Shown piece by piece: positions 58,076-64,000 of a stretch of 64,000 bases of DNA. The translations under genes were made by a program, and so were the position numbers. Origin of the DNA: Toxoplasma gondii ME49 (Eukaryota > Apicomplexa > Conoidasida > Eucoccidiorida > Sarcocystidae); the NCBI RefSeq assembly GCF_000006565.2, contig NC_031471.1:1-64000 (forward strand), given 5' to 3'. The notes under the pieces were generated by a model. It ran no database searches, had not been told where the DNA came from, and saw only the letters and a program-made list of their open reading frames with translations. Position 1 is the stretch's first letter; every line of letters starts with the position of its first letter.

Positions 58076-58383
58076 AAAACGACACGCTAACACCGCGCCG
58101 ACCGCCGAGGTCGGTTTCGAAGGAGGCGCCTCATCCTTCTCATGACACACACTGACACGCCTCACCACTCGCTAGATCCACTCTCATACAACTCGCCGAC
58201 TTTGTTAAACAGCGGACTGGAATTCTATCACCAACTTCAAAGTGCTATGGACGTACGTCTCGAGCCTGATTCCGTGTAAGATAAAGGCGCTGCAGCGACC
58301 ACGATATCTATATGAACGCAGGCGAATTGCTGGGGAACTGGTGTTGCCTTTCTGGCTTGCAAATGTCGCGCCATGCCTCTTTT
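58076..58383. other. Spacer, no gene recognised
   Basis: Nothing beyond short frames; leads into the 21-bp minisatellite. Confidence 0.4.
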
Positions 58384-58488
58384 GGCAGCTGCGGAACAAG
58401 CCATGGCAGCTGCGGAACAAGCCATGGCAGCTGCGGAACAAGCCATGGCAGCTGCGGAACAAGCCATGGCAGCTGCGGAACAAGCCAT
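58384..58488. repeat. 21-bp minisatellite, five perfect copies
   Basis: Five identical head-to-tail copies of a 21-bp unit containing 'agctgcggaacaagccat'. Because 21 is a multiple of 3 all six frames give heptapeptide repeats (minus: MACSAAA or HGLFRSC; plus: QLRNKPW). The copies are perfect, so expansion is recent. There is no sign that any frame is used. Confidence 0.97.
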
Positions 58489-59427
58489 GTACCAAAAGGT
58501 CAACTACGAGCAGATATCAGCAGCTGTGCCAGATCTTGAGCACGCGTAGCCCGAAAGAAGGCATCTGTCACCCCCCGCGTAGTAACGTCCTTTCCCACAC
58601 AACGCCCGTCGCATGAATTGCCACAGCGCATCGGACCGCAACAGCATGAGAAACACTTCCTATTCATGTATTTCCTACGCATCTTGATTCAACTCCGTCA
58701 GTCCTATGAGCCTTTGGCAGAATGAATTCCGCAAGGTATGGTACCTTCCACCAAGAACAATGAACTGTTTCTACCCTCATTTGGTGGCATTCGTTCTCCC
58801 GGCTGTCCTGGGCGGGGTGACCCGTCAGATGCACCATCTCCCCTGCCAACACAGACCCGTCAAGAACTTTATAAATTCTGCAGCGTCTGCCTACGGCCTG
58901 TGATGGAAGCCGCAATTAGCAGAGGCACTGAGGCTGGGACCATATGCCGTCTCCACCGTACAGCCCACAGTCATCTCCATCACAAAGACAGGTGCCCGAT
59001 AGCCCCTATCGAAGTTGCACCGCAATCCACACGCACTTCCATAACGCCGTAGAATTCTGCCAATCCTATACAGATGTCTCATGTATTGGATAGACATCAT
59101 GCCCCTCGTTGGGATCAGTACGGACCGCAGCTGCACTTTTGTCGTCATGAAGACTAGGCTACGGGGACTTCCCCGAAAGAACAACTGTCACCTTGTACGC
59201 AGAATACAGCGCAGGAGAAGCTGTACGACGTACCCTGGCCCATCCGCAACCCTGCTTCTATGGTCGGGAGCACTACGTACAAAAGATTCAGCACAGCGGA
59301 ACGCTGGAGAAACGGTAAGGATGAATATTACGCTCGAAGTTAGGTACGATGCGCACAACTCTGTCGCGGTTGGCCAGCGACAATGAGCTGCATATATTGA
59401 CCCTATTCCAACAGGACTTGCGTCTTA
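58489..59427. other. Diverged repeat territory, no gene recognised
   Basis: 59.23-59.28 kb ('ggcccatccgcaaccctgc', 'tcgggagc') is a diverged counterpart of 50.00-50.04 and 57.13-57.16 kb. Frames of about 100 codons on both strands without domains. Confidence 0.4.
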
Positions 59428-59736
59428 CTACGCGCAGTAAAGCTGCTCTCGCCTCGTGTGGGCGATGCGTGGAGTCCCGTATAGCCCTGGTCGTAGACAA
59501 GGGTCTGACACGAACCATAGCCCGTGGCACGACAGCAGTTGCCAAAAAGACCTATAAAGATCGCCACTGATACTCTCGCGAGGAGTGCGTACTTCGGTGG
59601 ACTGCAGAAACCCGCGGGTCGCCACACGCATGTAGGCGCATGAAGTGTCAACATCTCTTAGGAAAATATCAAGCACGTTCTTCACCAACGGTCGTTCCTC
59701 CACCAGACGCCTTGCCGTAAACTGACACTGCCTCAT
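59428..59736 (-). pseudogene. 102-codon open frame; broken homologues at 63.0 and 63.7 kb
   Basis: The frame starts MRQCQFTARRLVEERPLVKN, then VLDIFLRDVDTSCAYMRVAT. The homologous DNA at 63.69-63.80 kb (and 63.01-63.12 kb) reads TLCVFSGDVETR, stop, VYSSVAPQPLYS in the matching register, with another stop just upstream. The peptide pattern is kept better than the DNA, which supports former coding on the minus strand. This copy has no internal stop over 102 codons and could be an exon. No domain, signal peptide or membrane helix recognised. Confidence 0.4.
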
Positions 59737-59920
59737 ACGCGCCTTGCGTGCACATCCCGAACTCGCTCCTCACCCACACTCTACCATGCATCCACCGCAT
59801 GCTCAACGACAGCCAGCAAGCAGCCACGTAGACAAGCATGCAACATGAAACAGTTGAAACACCTGCTCATCGCCTTTCTCTCGTCCCCCGGCCTGGCCCG
59901 CTCTTACCACAGAACCGCAA
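59600..59920 (-). repeat. Diverged copy of the 63.7-64.0-kb repeat
   Basis: Collinear with 63690-64000: 'acccacactctaccatgcatccacc' region matches 'acccacacgctgtaccgtacgtccacg', and 'ttctctcgtcccccggcctggc' region matches 'ttctctcgtccgccggactggc'. The homology probably continues past the right edge of the window. Confidence 0.8.
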
Positions 59921-60625
59921 CACAAAGCCAGCGCCAACAGCGAGCAAGGATAGAGCATTCAAACTCATGCAAGCACACAGTGATGACAGTCCACAAAGCT
60001 TTACGTCTTCTCTGCGTAAGCCTGATCGCCATGGAGTGCGACAGATACCACACCTTCCCTTGGTCGCATTTTGTGTCCCACGCTCAAACACAGCTCTGCC
60101 GGAAAGCCTATGAGACTGCTTAGAATGTCCTGAAGACAGAACAGGCCACCTCAGGGAATGGTCGGGTATGAGCCACCTTAAGACTCGCCTCCGGTTCCGC
60201 GTTATCCACTTCAGCAACTGCCTTGCCCCTCCCCGCGCCTACATAGTCCAACTGGAGAAGGAATCCATGTAACACCGCGCGTGGTACGAATGCGCGATAG
60301 CGGATGTCGCACAACCTGCCCTCGTCCAGTGAAAATGCTTAACAGCCCACCGCAATGACGCAGACCCATCGCGCGAATCCAGCCGAGACCATGAATTATC
60401 ACGCCTCCAGCAGGTTATCACAACCCTACGCTACTCGGTCATGCTCTTCCGCCCCTTTCCGAGTCGCCAGGTTCATGCTAGTGATCGGCGACGTCTCTAC
60501 ATGTAAGAGGCTATCCCGTCCCCAGTTAATAAGTTGATGCTTCAAAACTCGTACCATGTCATTCTGAAAATGAGAAACCGAGAGCGACAAGCAGGTCCAA
60601 TTAGGCATGTCGAACCACTAACCCA
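59921..60625. other. Segment without a recognisable gene
   Basis: Only short frames; a 116-codon minus-strand frame (59867-60217) overlaps the repeat above and has no domain. Confidence 0.4.
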
Positions 60626-61727
60626 ACTCAGTACGGAGTTGGTGGCGCGACCCAAGATCCCGCGTGTCAAAAATACCTCCTCTCGAGCTGCAACGTATGC
60701 CGCTTGGTGTCAATGCACGGGGGGCCGCTGCGCACACGCGTGTCACCTGTGGCCCTCGGCGAGTCTTTCGTCCTCACAGTATCTCAGCCGCAATAACGGC
60801 ACATTTCACATGAAACTACATTTGCTACCTAACAGCGGAAACAATGCAAACCGTCTCAACGGTACGCACCACCTCTGTCGCCACAATCACTATCCCGGAA
60901 CACATATATCGCATCTACTGCTTGATTTCCAGAAATGCCCCTTTCTCCTGTATCCTGGAATCTCTCTCCTTAAAGGCTTTCTGTCCCGCTCGCTGACCGT
61001 GACCGCGCTTCTGCTTATTATGACTGAGTCGCGTGGACGTCACGGGGATCCCTTCGTCATGCCCTTCACAGGTGGCTTACAGCCTGGTAGCGAGACTCAG
61101 TCTTCCACTTTTGCTACGTGAACAAGCTCTCGCAGCACATCTTGACTCGAGTCTACAAAACCGACTCAGGACGGAGTTGGTGGCGCGACCCAAGATCCCG
61201 CGTGTCAAAAATACCTCCTCTCGAGCTGCAACGTATGCCGCTTGGTGTCAATGCACGGGGGGCCGCTGCGCACACGCGTGTCACCTGTGGCCCTCGGCGA
61301 GTCTTTCGTCCTCACAGTATCTCAGCCGCAATAACGGCACATTTCACATGAAACTACATTTGCTACCTAACAGCGGAAACAATGCAAACCGTCTCAACGG
61401 TACGCACCACCTCTGTCGCCACAATCACTATCCCGGAACACATATATCGCATCTACTGCTTGATTTCCAGAAATGCCCCTTTCTCCTGTATCCTGGAATC
61501 TCTCTCCTTAAAGGCTTTCTGTCCCGCTCGCTGACCGTGACCGCGCTTCTGCTTATTATGACTGAGTCGCGTGGACGTCACGGGGATCCCTTCGTCATGC
61601 CCTTCACAGGTGGCTTACCGCCTGGTAGCGAGACTCAGTCTTCCACTTTTGCTACGTGAACAAGCTCCCGCAGCACCTCTTGACTCGAGTCTACAAAACC
61701 GACTCAGGACGGAGTTGGTGGCGCGAC
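60626..61727. repeat. 538-bp direct tandem duplication with a third partial start
   Basis: The unit starting 'actcag(t/g)acggagttggtgg' begins at 60626, 61164 and 61702, exactly 538 apart. The first two are complete and differ at a handful of bases (ttacagcc versus ttaccgcc at 61077 and 61615, for example). The third stops after 'ggcgcgac' at 61727 and passes into unrelated 'atttttaccg'. The two plus-strand frames of about 200 codons that traverse the units are products of the duplication and show no domain. Confidence 0.96.
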
Positions 61728-62827
61728 ATTTTTACCGTACCACACAGAAGTGGCAACTTGGTTACAGACGCCACGCATGGCGTCTAATTCTCTCGGCAGG
61801 CTTCCTTCCCATATACCACACAACTACTGTCCGTTTTCGGTCCTTGAACACTCTCAACTGAGACAGGTCAAATGCACCCAAAGTACACTAATAGGTCCAC
61901 ACGTCATGGTGCTTCTACCACGCGCTCAATAACTCAGAAATACCAGCCTTCACACGGATATGCGCCTGTAAGAGCCGAATGTGCGCGTGCCACGTGACAC
62001 CAGTGAACCATCTACTCCCATTAACATTCCTCGTATAAGATGGTGTACTCTCGCGCAGAAATCATCCTCGCTCCTCAGAACAACCCGTCGGCATATACAG
62101 GTAGACGGAGCATTTCTTCTGTGGATTTCATCGAAAATCTTAATAAAGCAGCATACTGTGAGGACCTGTTGAATCACACCAAGACAGAATAAATTAGTGG
62201 CTCCGGATATGCTACAGAAGGTCCAAAAACTGTTACCGCGGTGGCAACAACTGACAGTGAGTAGCATCGAAGAAGCTACTCACTGTCAGAGCCCCAACAC
62301 CAAAATCCAGATCCGAAAAATGCTCCTCATCATCACCCCAAACGCACCTACAATCCCTTGCAGCTCGCTGGACCCATCTTCATGCAATTTGCCAACTCCG
62401 CGCACCCCCTCACAAACGGCTCGCGTTTCGTTCTCAGCATCCAAATCCCGACGGCCTACAGCCTTGGACTGAAATCAAGAAACACAGATGGGACGGCAGG
62501 GGCCACGCTGTCAACAAATACAGGTGTGTCTGATACAGTGGCCAACGGTCATCGCTTGTCAGCATCTGACCGCCACGTTGTGGCCAGCTACGATATTCAC
62601 TCTACATGCATATGCCACCGCACCGCGTGAAAACTGGCAACGATGCGGTCGCCATCAAGAGAACACGTCAAGCTTAATGCAACGGCTATTCCTCTTCCGT
62701 TCTCATCCGCCACCCCGTTACCGTCATCACGCTCACACTCCCCTGCAGCATGATTCACTCATTCAACGCCTCAGCCAAGGTATCTCCCCAGCACTGACGC
62801 ACACTCGCCTATAAGGGCCTACAGTCT
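61728..62827. other. Segment without a recognisable gene
   Basis: Frames under 110 codons on both strands. The right part (about 62.69-62.82 kb) is a faint counterpart of 63.35-63.50 kb, extending the period-676 repeat leftward in diverged form. Confidence 0.4.
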
Positions 62828-63210
62828 GTTCATGAAGGCCACAATTCATCACACACCTACAGTTGGCACGTGCGCGACCGACTGAGTCACGTCATGTCCT
62901 GCACTCGGTCCGAGTGGCGGACACCCACATCCCCCTCCTGCCCTGTAGACGCAACTCACCTCCAATATACATACCACGCGCAACTGTACCCCACCACGAC
63001 ACCACAGGAGTACAACGGTTGGGGCGCCACACTCGAGTAGACTCATCTCGTCTCAACGTCTCCAGAGAATACACAGAGAGTTTTTGTTCTTCACCAGCGA
63101 GATTGTCGCCACCAGGCACATTGCACGGAACTCACACTACCTCACACGCCTTGTGTCCACGTCTGCAACTCGTTCGTTACCCACACGCTGTACCGTACGT
63201 CCACGACATC
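62828..63210 (-). repeat. Period-676 repeat, copy A (cut by gap)
   Basis: Identical to 63504-63886 apart from one visible substitution (accagg versus gccagg at 63113 and 63789). It is cut by the 20-N gap right after 'ccacgacatc'. Upstream the copies are still related but diverged ('agggcctacagtc' versus 'atgggcctacttcc'). Confidence 0.93.
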
Positions 63211-63230
63211 NNNNNNNNNNNNNNNNNNNN
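63211..63230. other. Assembly gap (20 N)
   Basis: A placeholder gap at the end of period-676 copy A. The neighbouring contig holds a near-identical copy that continues past this point, so a collapse or mis-join is possible here. Confidence 0.9.
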
Positions 63231-63503
63231 CAAAAATTCATTTTCCTCGAGTCCGCTGCACCTTCTTCACATTTCGCCTCATTCCGCATCAGCGTGTCAC
63301 CACCCTATTCCCCTGACATCAGACACTCACTTCTTTCTCCTCCAGAGACTCGCCCTCCTCCCACCACGCGCGAATTCGCTGTTGCTGCCGCTGCACCTCC
63401 GAAGACCACCCCACCCCCACGCGACGGGACATGCAGACTCGCTAACTCATCCACGACGTCTCTCCTGAAGTAACACGCACTCTCGAACATGGGCCTACTT
63501 CCT
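63231..63503. other. Spacer between period-676 copies
   Basis: C- and T-rich on the plus strand, with no gene recognised. Confidence 0.5.
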
Positions 63504-64000
63504 GTTCATGAAGGCCACAATTCATCACACACCTACAGTTGGCACGTGCGCGACCGACTGAGTCACGTCATGTCCTGCACTCGGTCCGAGTGGCGGACAC
63601 CCACATCCCCCTCCTGCCCTGTAGACGCAACTCACCTCCAATATACATACCACGCGCAACTGTACCCCACCACGACACCACAGGAGTACAACGGTTGGGG
63701 CGCCACACTCGAGTAGACTCATCTCGTCTCAACGTCTCCAGAGAATACACAGAGAGTTTTTGTTCTTCACCAGCGAGATTGTCGCCGCCAGGCACATTGC
63801 ACGGAACTCACACTACCTCACACGCCTTGTGTCCACGTCTGCAACTCGTTCGTTACCCACACGCTGTACCGTACGTCCACGACATCATCAACGATGACCA
63901 GGACGCAGCAGCGCAGAGATGCATGTGATGCTAAACGAGTGAAACATTGGCCCATCGTTTTTCTCTCGTCCGCCGGACTGGCAGTCACGTACCGCAGAAC
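63504..64000 (-). repeat. Period-676 repeat, copy B, running off the window
   Basis: Repeats 62828-63210 and continues for about 114 bases beyond it to the window edge, where it parallels 59800-59920. It carries the stop-containing homologue of the 59.43-59.74 kb frame. Confidence 0.92.

Noticed and set aside
58237..58503. MACSAAA or HGLFRSC heptad-repeat protein from the 21-bp minisatellite
   Set aside because: Any 21-bp repeat gives heptads in all frames; no flanking coding evidence.
60534..61659. Two plus-strand frames of 195 and 208 codons
   Set aside because: They are the same frame repeated by the 538-bp duplication; single-copy length is unremarkable and no domain is visible.
1..64000. 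tRNA, rRNA, insertion sequences, LTR or LINE retrotransposons
   Set aside because: I looked for conserved tRNA boxes, rRNA-like blocks, long terminal repeats and reverse-transcriptase motifs and saw none that I could support.

Overview
The window looks like the subtelomere of a coccidian apicomplexan chromosome (Toxoplasma, Neospora, Hammondia or a close relative). The evidence is about 790 bp of CCCTAAA telomere repeat (TTTAGGG on the other strand), a base composition near 50-55% G+C, kilobases of tandem satellite DNA and no intact gene that I can recognise. The genus is an inference, because other lineages with plant-type telomeres cannot be excluded from sequence alone. The C-strand telomere repeat reads left to right, so the physical chromosome end should lie at about 1917. 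Bases 1-1896, on the far side of a 20-N gap, are a satellite contig that probably belongs inside the array further right.

Layout: 1-1896 misplaced-looking satellite; 1917-2706 telomere; 2707-2860 degenerate telomere; 2.9-7.1 kb AT-richer DNA with no clear gene; 7.1-7.7 kb a 139-codon open frame of unknown status; 7.73-9.80 kb three 675-bp tandem repeats; 10.4-12.5 and 13.1-14.9 kb two diverged copies of one long repeat; about 16.04-35.23 kb a large satellite array built from 605-, 815- and 1442-bp units that differ by the presence of a 210-bp and a 627-bp module; 35.2-48.5 kb a mosaic of diverged repeats containing a nearly perfect 2.4-kb duplication (36.85-39.23 and 42.81-45.15 kb) and one isolated satellite fragment at 47.78 kb; 48.5-64 kb further diverged repeats with local near-identical duplications of periods 1599, 538 and 676 bp. 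Eight runs of N (20 to 850 bases) interrupt the sequence.

The main biological signal is easy to miss because no long reading frame survives. Many dispersed segments, almost all in the same orientation (minus strand, reading toward the telomere), encode related short peptides. Examples are GFRQLAAVRTLHASV (53.66 kb), GFRQLLGVRYRYARV (57.96 kb) and GFRQVLKVRSIYARV (49.30 kb). Further motifs lie collinear with these at fixed distances in the same strand, for example EQWSEVSQHSCW and EHWCETSQHFCC about 0.17-0.18 kb downstream of the second and third. I read these as the wreckage of a subtelomeric gene or repeat family. The satellite monomer carries a recognisable version of the same segment, so the satellite may have arisen by amplification of one decayed copy. 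I cannot name the family.

From about 7 kb rightward the plus strand is strongly enriched in C over G (for example 27 C and 10 G in 8041-8100; 28 C and 6 G in 63601-63660), whereas the first few kilobases after the telomere show little bias. A long-range compositional bias has been reported for Toxoplasma subtelomere-like, gene-poor regions, which fits. I saw no tRNA, rRNA, CRISPR, promoter or intact mobile element.
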